DNA of 64,000 nt. It comes from Lacrimispora saccharolytica. Its GTDB lineage: Bacteria; Bacillota; Clostridia; Lachnospirales; Lachnospiraceae. Below the pieces are notes generated by a model. The model worked only from the letters and a program-made list of their open reading frames with translations. It was not told the DNA's origin and did no database searches. This document shows, piece by piece, positions 56,537 through 64,000 of the stretch (the stretch's first letter is position 1; each line of letters begins with the position of its first letter). Location of the stretch: contig JADYUL010000002.1 of assembly GCA_021531795.1 (NCBI GenBank), positions 62,001 to 126,000 on the forward strand, given 5' to 3'. The translations under genes were made by a program, and so were the position numbers.

Positions 56537-57928
56537 ATGGAAGTAGATGTAATGAAGAAGATTCCTGTTCGTGAGCAGGATGCAAAAGAGCGAGCAACTA
56601 ATTTTGAAGAGGTATGTCTGGGTTATAATGCCGATGAGGCTATGGCTGAGGCATCCAGATGTATTAATTGCAAAAATGCCCAGTGTGTAAAGGGGTGTCC
56701 GGTTAATATTGATATTCCCGGATTTATAAGCAAGGTAAAGGACGGAGATTTCAAGGAAGCTTATGATGTAATCTCAAAGTCAAGTGCACTTCCTGCAGTA
56801 TGCGGTCGTGTATGTCCTCAGGAGAGCCAGTGTGAGGGTAAGTGTATAAGAGGAATTAAGGGTGAGCCTATCTCTATCGGTAAACTTGAGAGATTCGTAG
56901 CAGACTGGGCTACAGAGAACGGAATTAAGCCTGCCGTAGATGCTCCTTCTAACGGTAAGAAGGTGGCTGTCATCGGTTCAGGTCCTGCCGGACTTACCTG
57001 TGCCGGAGATCTTGCCAAGATGGGATATGACGTCACAATCTATGAAGCACTTCATCAGCCCGGTGGAGTACTTGTATACGGTATTCCGGAATTCCGTCTG
57101 CCCAAGGAGAAGGTAGTTGCCAAGGAGATTGAGAATGTGAAGTCTCTTGGCGTTAAGATCGAGACTAATGTTATTGTTGGTAAGTCAATTACCATAGATG
57201 AACTTATCGAGGAAGAAGGCTTTGATGCCGTATTTATAGGTTCAGGTGCAGGTCTTCCCAAGTTCATGGGAATCAAGGGCGAGACAGCTAACGGCGTATT
57301 CTCGGCAAATGAATACTTAACCAGAAGTAATCTCATGAAGGCTTTTGATTCTAAGAGTACAACACCTATTAAGGTAGGTAAGAAGGTAGCTGTAGTCGGT
57401 GGTGGTAACGTAGCGATGGATGCTGCAAGAACTGCACTCAGACTTGGTTCAGAGGTTCATATTATTTACCGAAGAAGTGAAGAAGAACTTCCTGCAAGAG
57501 TGGAAGAGGTTCATCATGCTAAGGAAGAGGGTATTATCTTTGACTTGCTTACTAATCCTGTTGAGATTATTGAGGATGAGAACGGATGGGTATCCGGAAT
57601 CAAGTGTATCAGGATGGAGCTTGGTGAGCCTGATGCATCGGGCAGAAGACGTCCTGTTGAGGTTAAGGGCTCAGAGTTTGTAATCGATGTTGACACAGTA
57701 ATCATGTCTCTCGGCACAAGCCCCAATCCGCTTATTTCTTCTACAACCAAGGGCCTTGAGATTAATAATCATAAGTGTATCATTGCAACAGAGGATACCG
57801 GTGCCACATCCAAAGAAGGTGTATATGCCGGTGGAGATGCTGTTACAGGTGCTGCAACAGTTATTCTTGCCATGGGTGCAGGTAAGGCTGCTGCTAAGGG
57901 AATTGATGAATACCTACAGTCTAAGTAA
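56537..57928 (+). CDS. nfnB: NADH-dependent reduced ferredoxin:NADP+ oxidoreductase subunit B (GltD-like)
   Basis: Large subunit of NfnAB, 463 residues, homologous to glutamate synthase small subunits. The N-terminal iron-sulfur domain has the cysteine pattern CINCKNAQCVKGCP and CGRVCPQESQCEGKC for two [4Fe-4S] clusters. The bifurcating FAD site is GSGPAGLTCAGDLA and the NADPH domain is VGGGNVAMDAARTALRLG. Adjacency to nfnA separates it from true GltD. AGGAGG precedes ATG 56537. Confidence 0.92.
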   Translation: MEVDVMKKIPVREQDAKERATNFEEVCLGYNADEAMAEASRCINCKNAQCVKGCPVNIDIPGFISKVKDGDFKEAYDVISKSSALPAVCGRVCPQESQCEGKCIRGIKGEPISIGKLERFVADWATENGIKPAVDAPSNGKKVAVIGSGPAGLTCAGDLAKMGYDVTIYEALHQPGGVLVYGIPEFRLPKEKVVAKEIENVKSLGVKIETNVIVGKSITIDELIEEEGFDAVFIGSGAGLPKFMGIKGETANGVFSANEYLTRSNLMKAFDSKSTTPIKVGKKVAVVGGGNVAMDAARTALRLGSEVHIIYRRSEEELPARVEEVHHAKEEGIIFDLLTNPVEIIEDENGWVSGIKCIRMELGEPDASGRRRPVEVKGSEFVIDVDTVIMSLGTSPNPLISSTTKGLEINNHKCIIATEDTGATSKEGVYAGGDAVTGAATVILAMGAGKAAAKGIDEYLQSK

Positions 57929-57949
57929 GACAGATATTGGAGGTTGATC

Positions 57950-58624
57950 ATGGGATTTTGTCCAAAGTGCGGATATGAATATAAGCCCGGCTTCACCATG
58001 TGCTCGGATTGCGGCGTGGAGCTTGTGGATGAATTGCCTAAGAATAATACTGATGCGGAAGAATACGTTACCGAATTCTTCCCTATAGAGGACGAGGAGG
58101 CTCCTTTGAGTGCAGAGGACGGCGCTGAACTTGTGAATGTACGTCCAAGACCTGTTAGAAGCGCTTCATATGTAGACCCAATGGAGAGAGCCGAGAACTA
58201 TAAATCCGGTGCGGTTGTGCTGTTCTTGGTTGGTATTATCGGTGTGGCTGCGTTGGTTCTTATGGACCTTAAAATCATACCCATTAATTTCTTCGGTTCC
58301 TCTAACTATTTGGTCAATATCGTTATGGGGGCACTTTTTGCAATATTTATTGCCATGGGTGTCAATTCAATGATTAATTACAATAAGCTTAAGACAAAAG
58401 CTTCTATGGATGATGAGCTTAGGCAGAATATCTATAACTGGATTGATACTGAACTTGATAAAAGTATTCTTGACGAGAATGTGAGTGAAACTGATGATGA
58501 AGAGATTAAGTTCTTCAACAGAACTCAGATACTTTCAGAGGAGTTGAGTAAACGGTTCGACACTCTGACTGATGATTTCAGGGATTATATTATCGAAGAC
58601 CTCTATGACAGGATATACGGATGA
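57950..58624 (+). CDS. Zinc-ribbon membrane protein of unknown function
   Basis: A 224-residue protein. A CxxC...CxxC zinc ribbon (C4, C7, C18, C21; FCPKCGYEYKPGFTMCSDCG) is followed by an acidic stretch, two membrane helices (about 86-107 and 119-142) and a charged C-terminal helical region. The ribbon resembles that of the unrelated gene at 54081 on the other side of nfnAB. ATG 57950 has TGGAGG 6 bases ahead. Its stop overlaps rlmH by 4 bases (ATGA). Confidence 0.78.
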   Translation: MGFCPKCGYEYKPGFTMCSDCGVELVDELPKNNTDAEEYVTEFFPIEDEEAPLSAEDGAELVNVRPRPVRSASYVDPMERAENYKSGAVVLFLVGIIGVAALVLMDLKIIPINFFGSSNYLVNIVMGALFAIFIAMGVNSMINYNKLKTKASMDDELRQNIYNWIDTELDKSILDENVSETDDEEIKFFNRTQILSEELSKRFDTLTDDFRDYIIEDLYDRIYG

Positions 58625-59100
58625 GAATAAGTATTATCTGTGTGGGTAAGATTAAAGAGAGATTCTACACTGACGCGTGCGCAGAATATGTGAAACGCCT
58701 GAGTAAATACACCAGGCTTGATATTATTGAGCTTCCGGATGAGAAGACTTACGAGAATGCCAGCGACACTATGGTTGATGCTATTCTGAATAAAGAGGCT
58801 GGAAGAATCCTTGATAAGGTTCCGGACCAGGCTTATGTATATGCAACAGCCATTGAAGGTAGAACTTTAGATTCGGTCAGATTTGCTCGCTCCATTGAGG
58901 CACTTATGACCGGAGGCAACAGTCATATAGTCTTTATTATCGGCGGTAGCCTGGGGCTTCATGACAGTGTGAAAAGGAGAGCAAATGAGTTGATCAGCTT
59001 CTCGGCCATGACTTTCCCACATCAGCTTATGCGTGTAATACTGCTTGAGCAGATATACAGAGCATTCAGAATTATCAATAATGAGCCATACCACAAATAG
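58621..59100 (+). CDS. rlmH: 23S rRNA (pseudouridine-1915-N3)-methyltransferase RlmH
   Basis: SPOUT-class methyltransferase that modifies pseudouridine 1915 in 23S rRNA. The 159-residue protein is full length, with the VGKIKERFY start, the SAM-binding FIIGGSLGLHDSV knot and the C-terminal FPHQLMRVILLEQIYRAFRI motif. It overlaps the upstream gene by 4 bases; the terminator overlaps its stop codon. Confidence 0.96.
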   Translation: MRISIICVGKIKERFYTDACAEYVKRLSKYTRLDIIELPDEKTYENASDTMVDAILNKEAGRILDKVPDQAYVYATAIEGRTLDSVRFARSIEALMTGGNSHIVFIIGGSLGLHDSVKRRANELISFSAMTFPHQLMRVILLEQIYRAFRIINNEPYHK

Positions 59101-59117
59101 TGGTATGGCTTTTTTTC
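59084..59117 (+). terminator. Terminator overlapping the rlmH stop
   Basis: An 11-bp perfect stem AGCCATACCAC / GTGGTATGGCT (59084-59094 / 59100-59110) with an AAATA loop, followed by a run of T to 59117. The stop codon TAG sits at the loop. Confidence 0.93.
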
Positions 59118-59135
59118 AATATGAGACCAAAAATC

Positions 59136-59164
59136 TTGTGTATTATTGTCCCCAATGGTACAAT
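59136..59164 (+). promoter_or_regulatory. Promoter of the phoH-ybeY operon
   Basis: TTGTGT (59136-59141) and TACAAT (59159-59164) are 17 bases apart, 25 bases before the phoH start, giving a short leader. Confidence 0.7.
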
Positions 59165-59189
59165 ATATTAGATTGGGCATAGTGTTTAT

Positions 59190-60164
59190 ATGGAAGAATT
59201 TATTACTATCAATGCATCCCATGCGTCGGACATTTTCGGACCCTGCGATGCGTATATTAAGAAAATTGAAAGAAGCTTAAAGGTCAGTATAGTTAACCGT
59301 GATGATAAGGTCGTAATCAACGGTTCGGATGCTAATGTAAGGCATGCCAGAGCTGTTCTTGAGACTCTGGTTGCTCTGCGTAACAGAGGTAATGCAATCT
59401 CCGAACAGGATGTTGATTATTCCATTGCGATGAGTATGGAAGAACAGCAGCAGGAGATGCTGAACCTCGACAAGGATCTCATATGTCATACCATTAACGG
59501 AAGACCGATCAAGCCTAAGACAGTCGGTCAGAGTGAATATATCAATGCCATAAGGAACAATATGATTGTATTCGGTCTGGGTCCTGCAGGAACAGGTAAG
59601 ACCTATCTGGCCATGGCTATGGCGATTACCGCCTTCAAGAACGGCGAGGTTGAGAGAATCATTCTTACCAGACCTGCCATTGAAGCCGGTGAGAAGCTGG
59701 GATTTCTTCCCGGAGACCTTCAGAGCAAGGTTGATCCATATTTAAGACCTCTGTATGATGCGCTTTATCAGATTATGGGTGCCGACAGCTTCAATAAGAA
59801 CATGGAGAAGGGACTGATTGAGGTTGCACCTCTTGCCTACATGAGAGGAAGAACCCTGGATAATGCTTACATCATACTGGATGAGGCGCAGAATACAACT
59901 CCTGCGCAGATGAAGATGTTCCTGACACGTATCGGCTTCGGATCAAAGGTTATTGTGACAGGTGATATGACACAGAAGGACCTTGCAAGCAATGTTAAGT
60001 CGGGACTTGAGGTTGCACTTAAGGTTCTTAAGAACATCGAAGGGATATCCTTTATCACTCTTACCAGCAAGGACGTGGTAAGACATCCTCTGGTTATGAA
60101 GATTGTTCAGGCTTATGACAAATACGAAAGCAGACAGAAGAGAAGCTCATCAGATAAAAGGTAA
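59190..60164 (+). CDS. phoH: PhoH family P-loop ATPase
   Basis: A 324-residue cytoplasmic PhoH-like ATPase, probably acting in RNA metabolism with YbeY. A short N-terminal KH-like part precedes the ATPase domain with Walker A GPAGTGKTYLAMAMA near residue 135, Walker B YIILDEAQNTTPAQMKMFLTRIG and TGDMTQKDL. ATG 59190 has only a weak ribosome site. ybeY follows after 8 bases, the usual pairing. Confidence 0.94.
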   Translation: MEEFITINASHASDIFGPCDAYIKKIERSLKVSIVNRDDKVVINGSDANVRHARAVLETLVALRNRGNAISEQDVDYSIAMSMEEQQQEMLNLDKDLICHTINGRPIKPKTVGQSEYINAIRNNMIVFGLGPAGTGKTYLAMAMAITAFKNGEVERIILTRPAIEAGEKLGFLPGDLQSKVDPYLRPLYDALYQIMGADSFNKNMEKGLIEVAPLAYMRGRTLDNAYIILDEAQNTTPAQMKMFLTRIGFGSKVIVTGDMTQKDLASNVKSGLEVALKVLKNIEGISFITLTSKDVVRHPLVMKIVQAYDKYESRQKRSSSDKR

Positions 60165-60172
60165 TTTAGGTT

Positions 60173-60679
60173 ATGAATAATGTGATATATCTGGAAAATG
60201 ATACGGATATAGAATTTGATTTTGACTTTAAGGAGATCGCCGACAAGGTTGTGTGCGAAGCAACCGAGGTTATTAAGTGCCCCTTCGAGTGTGAAGTAAA
60301 TATCCTTCTTACGGTTGATGAAGAAATACATGTTATTAACAGAGAGACAAGAGGTATAGACAGAGCCACGGATGTTCTTTCTTTTCCGAATCTTTTCTTT
60401 GACGAGCCTGCAAGGTTTGACGTGGATGATTCCATTATGGCAGATATTGTCAACCCCGAGACGGGTAAGGTGATACTCGGTGAGATGATAATATCTCTTG
60501 ACAGGGTTAAGAGTCAGGCTGAGAGCTACGGTCATTCCACTCTTCGTGAATATGCATTTCTCATAGCACACAGTATGCTTCACCTGATGGGCTTTGATCA
60601 TATGAGCGAGGAAGAAGCTGCGGTTATGGAGCAGTGGCAGAAGATAATTCTTGACAGGCTTGGCATTACTAGGGAATAG
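60173..60679 (+). CDS. ybeY: Endoribonuclease YbeY (rRNA maturation factor)
   Basis: Zinc-dependent single-strand endoribonuclease needed for 16S rRNA 3-prime maturation and ribosome quality control. The 168-residue protein has the DVLSFP motif near residue 68 and the zinc site HSMLHLMGFDH (three His) near 130-140. Start ATG 60173 follows TTAGG. Here the gene behind it is a flippase-like membrane protein, whereas in many Firmicutes it is dgkA and era. Confidence 0.95.
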   Translation: MNNVIYLENDTDIEFDFDFKEIADKVVCEATEVIKCPFECEVNILLTVDEEIHVINRETRGIDRATDVLSFPNLFFDEPARFDVDDSIMADIVNPETGKVILGEMIISLDRVKSQAESYGHSTLREYAFLIAHSMLHLMGFDHMSEEEAAVMEQWQKIILDRLGITRE

Positions 60680-60686
60680 GTATTTT

Positions 60687-62273
60687 ATGCGGGAAAAATT
60701 GCTTATTATTAAGAGAATCATATTTTTGACCTTCCTGTTAATAGCAGGATATCTTGCCGGTGATACGGGTGTCGGACTTTTTCTTGCGGGATTATCCGTA
60801 TTCTGCCTTATGTTTGTACTCTTGTTTGGCGGAGTAGAGGATACGGTATATAAGATGGTGCTTGTCAGGAAGAATAAGGGCTTCGACAGTCAGGCTGTGA
60901 AGATATTCCACTTTGGACTGACGTATACTTTTGTTCTGGGTACTTTTGCGGCATTAATTATGTGGTTTGGCAGCCTGAAGATTTCGGGACTGATATTTGG
61001 ATACCCCATAATGCAGAGTATTCTGGGATTCTTCGGCATTCTGTTTATTTTGATGGGAATTTATTCGGTTCTCAGAGGGTACATCAAGGCCTGTGGATAT
61101 GAGGGTATTCTGTTAATAACGGATATTGTTGAAAGCATTATTCTGATTGTCGGCGGAGTGCTCCTAACCCGTGTATTTTGTGAATACGGAACCAAGGTTG
61201 CGGCAATTCTTAAGGACGATATATATACCAATCTTAACGGTACAATCGGAAACTTGGTTACCCTGTGCATAGCTGTATTTGTACCAATCCTGATAATGCT
61301 TGTGGTTATTCTGATGTATGGTGGTACCCGTAGCATCGATACCGGAAGGTCTGTTAATGTTAAGAAGAACTTCAAGCGCAGCTTCATTAAGAATTGTGTT
61401 CTTGCCAGAGCTGAGAACATATTTACAGTCCTTGCATACTTTGTAGCAATTCTAATGTACGTGAGAAAAGCACATGAGCTTGAATTAATTGCTTCACCTG
61501 TTTTTGCCAGGGTGGGTATAGTTTTGTATAAGCTCTTAGTGTTTGTCTTTATGATAATCGTACCATATATTGCATACTCAAACAGAGAGAAGCGCAAGGT
61601 TAAGAACGATGTCGCGAAGGAAGAGCACAAGACGGTCCGTATGAGGACTTTGTATTACATCAAGAATACGATGTTTATGATTCTGCCTGCTACAGCTACT
61701 GTGATCAGCCTTGCCAAGCCCATCGTCGGAGTGTTCTGTGACGGTCTCTTGAATGAGGGCGTGGTAATACTTAGGAAGGGTGGAATCTTAATTCTGCTGA
61801 TAGCACTAAGCATCTGTTTTAGGAATATACTTAAGAGCGTCGGACAGGAGCTGTTGTTCTATGCCGGACAGGGAGTATCCTTTATGGCTATGCTGGTATT
61901 CCTGTACTCTTCACTGAACGTCAATGCGGATATATCCTATGTGGTACTTGCGCTGATTATTTATTATTTGGCATTAGATGTTATCTCCGGCTTCCTTGCT
62001 GTCAGAATGGTTGGTCTCAATGTCTATGACCTGGGTATCAGAGTAGGTAAGATAATTGCTGCCACGCTCCTGCTTGTACTTATTGAGGCTATGATAGACA
62101 AGTTCATGATACTCAGTTGGCCGTTACTTGTTCTGACTGTTGTGATAGGATATGTGGTTTTCTATGTTGCCTGCGGATTCTTGGGTTGCATTACGATTAA
62201 GGATGTCAATTCCCTTAAGGGAACGATAAATTATTATCCTGCATTTATTACAGAGAGATTCCTTGGAAAGTGA
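60687..62273 (+). CDS. MOP-superfamily polysaccharide/lipid flippase-like membrane protein
   Basis: A 528-residue integral membrane protein with about fourteen hydrophobic segments, arranged like SpoVB/MurJ/Wzx exporters of the MOP superfamily. The first 60 residues (LLIAGYLAGDTGVGLFLAGLSV) resemble the start of this family, and a basic cytoplasmic loop lies near 300-325. The transported molecule is not apparent; a lipid-linked glycan is the family expectation. ATG 60687 is chosen since AGGGAATAGG lies ahead and the longer frame overlaps ybeY. It overlaps the longer possible frame of the next gene. Confidence 0.75.
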   Translation: MREKLLIIKRIIFLTFLLIAGYLAGDTGVGLFLAGLSVFCLMFVLLFGGVEDTVYKMVLVRKNKGFDSQAVKIFHFGLTYTFVLGTFAALIMWFGSLKISGLIFGYPIMQSILGFFGILFILMGIYSVLRGYIKACGYEGILLITDIVESIILIVGGVLLTRVFCEYGTKVAAILKDDIYTNLNGTIGNLVTLCIAVFVPILIMLVVILMYGGTRSIDTGRSVNVKKNFKRSFIKNCVLARAENIFTVLAYFVAILMYVRKAHELELIASPVFARVGIVLYKLLVFVFMIIVPYIAYSNREKRKVKNDVAKEEHKTVRMRTLYYIKNTMFMILPATATVISLAKPIVGVFCDGLLNEGVVILRKGGILILLIALSICFRNILKSVGQELLFYAGQGVSFMAMLVFLYSSLNVNADISYVVLALIIYYLALDVISGFLAVRMVGLNVYDLGIRVGKIIAATLLLVLIEAMIDKFMILSWPLLVLTVVIGYVVFYVACGFLGCITIKDVNSLKGTINYYPAFITERFLGK

Positions 62274-62275
62274 TT

Positions 62276-63514
62276 ATGAAGATTGCAATAATCGGCTGCG
62301 GAGCCTCAGGAATGATGGCTGCCATTGCAGCACATCAGTCCAATTACAAAGTGGATATTACGATATTTGAGCACAATGAAGAACCGGGCAAGAAACTGTT
62401 ATCTACCGGAAACGGCAAGTGCAATATCACCAACAGGGATATTCTGACAGATTGCTATCATTCGGATGATTCCGACCTTGTGATGAGGATAATACATGAA
62501 TTTGATGCGGATTCAACCATCAATTTTTTCATGAATCAGGGAGTGCTTTTGTCTGATAAGCAGGGATATATCTATCCGCTTAGTGAGCAGGCGACGACTG
62601 TCAGGGACTGTCTTTATAATGCAATAACCGAGGCCGGGATTAAGGTTATTTTGGGAAGTGATATTTCTTCCGTTTGTAAATCCGGTAACAGCTTTGTTAT
62701 TGTTGATCGTGATCAAAAATATATCTTCGATAAGCTGATTCTTGCATGCGGAAGCTATGCCGGAATCACTAAGAAGAACAGAATTACAGGTGACAGGGAC
62801 GGCTATTCACTTGCCTATCACTTAGGACATAAGATCAATCCTGTAAAAAGTGCTCTTACTGCATTAGTCTGCAGTGAAGCTTTTTTTAAGGATATAGCCG
62901 GAGTCAGAGCTAATGCAGCAATTGCATTGGTTGCAAATAACGCAGTGATCGCAACCGAGCTGGGAGAGGTTCAGTTCACGGATTACGGCTTAAGCGGAAT
63001 TCCAAGTATGCAGCTTGCCTACCTTGTCAGCAAATATGCGAATCGTAAACTTGAGGTTTTGATTGACCTGCTGCCCGGTGTTGATGAAGAGACCTACTGC
63101 AATATGATGCAGATGAGAATAATATCTAAGCGGGGAGTCAGTGCCTCGCACTTTTTCACGGGCTTACTTAACAGCAAGCTCAACAGTCTGTTGATGAAGC
63201 TTGCGGACATTGATGAAGATGAGCTTCTAAATGAGGAGAATGAGGATAAATTTATCTATGCACTAAGCCTTGCGAGGGCTCTCAAGGTAACCGTTAAGGG
63301 GACGAAGAGCTTCGAGCATGCGCAGGTCTGCATAGGCGGCGTTGACGTATCGGAGGTGGACAATAAGCTTCGCTCTAAGATAGTGCCGGGGCTTTTTATA
63401 GTCGGTGAGATGCTGGATGTTGACGGCAGGTGCGGAGGCTATAATCTGCAGTGGGCATGGGCAAGCGGATATATTGCCGGATACGCAGCCGGATTGGAAG
63501 TTAATAATGATTAG
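62276..63514 (+). CDS. BaiN/HI0933-family flavoprotein oxidoreductase
   Basis: A 412-residue FAD protein. The N-terminal Rossmann motif IIGCGASGMMAAIAA and FEHNEEPGKKLLSTGNGKCNITN are signatures of the HI0933/BaiN (YhiN) family. CIGGVDVSEVD and the C-terminal LFIVGEMLDVDGRCGGYNLQWAWASG complete it. Substrate is unknown; some relatives act on bile-acid intermediates, but most are uncharacterised. ATG 62276 is preferred to GTG 62270 because GGAA lies 7 bases ahead. It overlaps the next gene by 8 bases. Confidence 0.9.
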   Translation: MKIAIIGCGASGMMAAIAAHQSNYKVDITIFEHNEEPGKKLLSTGNGKCNITNRDILTDCYHSDDSDLVMRIIHEFDADSTINFFMNQGVLLSDKQGYIYPLSEQATTVRDCLYNAITEAGIKVILGSDISSVCKSGNSFVIVDRDQKYIFDKLILACGSYAGITKKNRITGDRDGYSLAYHLGHKINPVKSALTALVCSEAFFKDIAGVRANAAIALVANNAVIATELGEVQFTDYGLSGIPSMQLAYLVSKYANRKLEVLIDLLPGVDEETYCNMMQMRIISKRGVSASHFFTGLLNSKLNSLLMKLADIDEDELLNEENEDKFIYALSLARALKVTVKGTKSFEHAQVCIGGVDVSEVDNKLRSKIVPGLFIVGEMLDVDGRCGGYNLQWAWASGYIAGYAAGLEVNND

Positions 63515-64000
63515 GATAGATCAGATTAAAATAGAGGTTTCTGAGCTTTCAGTCAGACGACTGGAATCGGAGATATGCAGAATACTTCACATTAATCACG
63601 TTCCGAAGTATGAGATAGTAAAGAAAAGTATTGATGCCAGGAAGAAGCCGAAACTGTTCTATGTTTATTCGGTTGATGTTTTTGATACAGGGATTAGGCT
63701 TTCTCCCAAGCTTAAAAACGTAAGAAAGTACACACCGGTAAAATATGAGGTTTGTACCGGAAAAAGCACCCAAATAAGACCTGTCATAGTCGGAATGGGA
63801 CCGGCAGGGCTCTTCTGTGCATATCTTTTGTCTTTGTCGGGAATTAAGCCTGTAATTATTGACAGAGGAAGTGATGTCGATACCAGGGCTAAAAGGGTTA
63901 ATGAATTCTTCGAAGGCGGCAGCCTTGATAATGAATGCAATGTTCAGTTCGGTGAGGGCGGTGCAGGAACCTTTTCAGACGGTAAACTGAATACATTGGT
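63507..64000 (+). CDS. FAD-dependent dehydrogenase, COG2509 type (partial)
   Basis: The gene runs off the right edge; 164 residues are visible. An N-terminal ferredoxin-fold-like region (VSELSVRRLESEICRIL, ARKKPKLFYVYSVDV) is followed by the FAD motif VIVGMGPAGLFCAYLL near residue 93, IIDRG and NVQFGEGGAGTFSDGKLNT, which identify the COG2509 family of uncharacterised FAD dehydrogenases. ATG 63507 lies inside the end of the previous gene, with GGAAG just ahead. Confidence 0.88.
   Translation, partial: MIRIDQIKIEVSELSVRRLESEICRILHINHVPKYEIVKKSIDARKKPKLFYVYSVDVFDTGIRLSPKLKNVRKYTPVKYEVCTGKSTQIRPVIVGMGPAGLFCAYLLSLSGIKPVIIDRGSDVDTRAKRVNEFFEGGSLDNECNVQFGEGGAGTFSDGKLNTL

Noticed and set aside
60113-60721. 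Minus-strand open frame of 202 codons opposite ybeY
   Set aside because: Antisense to a clear ybeY; no start signals or domain features.

Overview
The window looks like the chromosome of an anaerobic Firmicute of the class Clostridia, most likely family Lachnospiraceae (Butyrivibrio or Pseudobutyrivibrio-like). The evidence is moderate GC content, strong AGGAGG ribosome sites, frequent TTG and GTG starts, consensus sigma-A promoters, a [FeFe]-hydrogenase-type protein, NfnAB, Rex, a probable Re-citrate synthase next to NADP-isocitrate dehydrogenase, class B sortase with SPxTG surface proteins, and BspA-type leucine-rich repeats. The genus is inferred, not proven. No tRNA, rRNA, insertion sequence, prophage or CRISPR array was seen. 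Genes are tightly packed, mostly on the + strand, in operons ended by clear hairpin terminators.

Layout. 1-3.8 kb: the end of a hydrogenase-like gene, gltX and a UvrD-type helicase, facing a small DUF1292 gene. 4.2-11.9 kb: a potABCD polyamine transporter, then a beta-propeller lactonase-like gene, a VanY-type carboxypeptidase and tgt. 11.9-18.3 kb: yajC, then leuB-ilvD-ilvB with an L,D-transpeptidase overlapping the end of ilvB. 18.3-22.4 kb: serC-serA, a small minus-strand gene and a DUF1015 gene fired from overlapping divergent promoters. 22.4-24.5 kb: a branching-enzyme homologue in which all the GH13 catalytic positions are changed. 24.5-28.8 kb: leuS, sortase B and a TIGR01440 (DUF436) gene. 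29-36.8 kb: two large secreted LRR proteins with SPKTG and SPNTG sorting signals, the presumed sortase substrates.

36.8-42.3 kb: Re-citrate synthase-like, GntR/FCD regulator and NADP-isocitrate dehydrogenase, behind a consensus promoter whose -10 box lies inside a perfect ATTGTATACAAT palindrome; an ABC-F gene converges on it. 42.3-47.4 kb: tyrA, rex, a coiled-coil protein, nnr, alr. 47.4-49.7 kb: yebC and a polytopic membrane protein. 49.7-55.5 kb: ftsK/spoIIIE, fhs, and a zinc-ribbon/TPR/chitobiase-C protein. 55.6-59.1 kb: nfnA-nfnB, a zinc-ribbon membrane protein, rlmH. 59.1-64 kb: phoH, ybeY, a flippase-like membrane protein and two flavoprotein genes, the last cut by the window end.

How it fits together. 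Citrate and isocitrate steps give 2-oxoglutarate and NADPH for glutamate synthesis; NfnAB and Rex manage the NADPH/NADH balance; leu/ilv, ser and tyr genes use these pools. A near-identical copy of the citrate-operon palindrome just downstream of the serC promoter suggests shared control of glutamate and serine synthesis. The most notable candidates for new biology are the catalytically altered GlgB paralogue, the GntR operator pair, the DUF1015 protein with a DGHHR motif next to serCA, and the sortase/LRR surface system.
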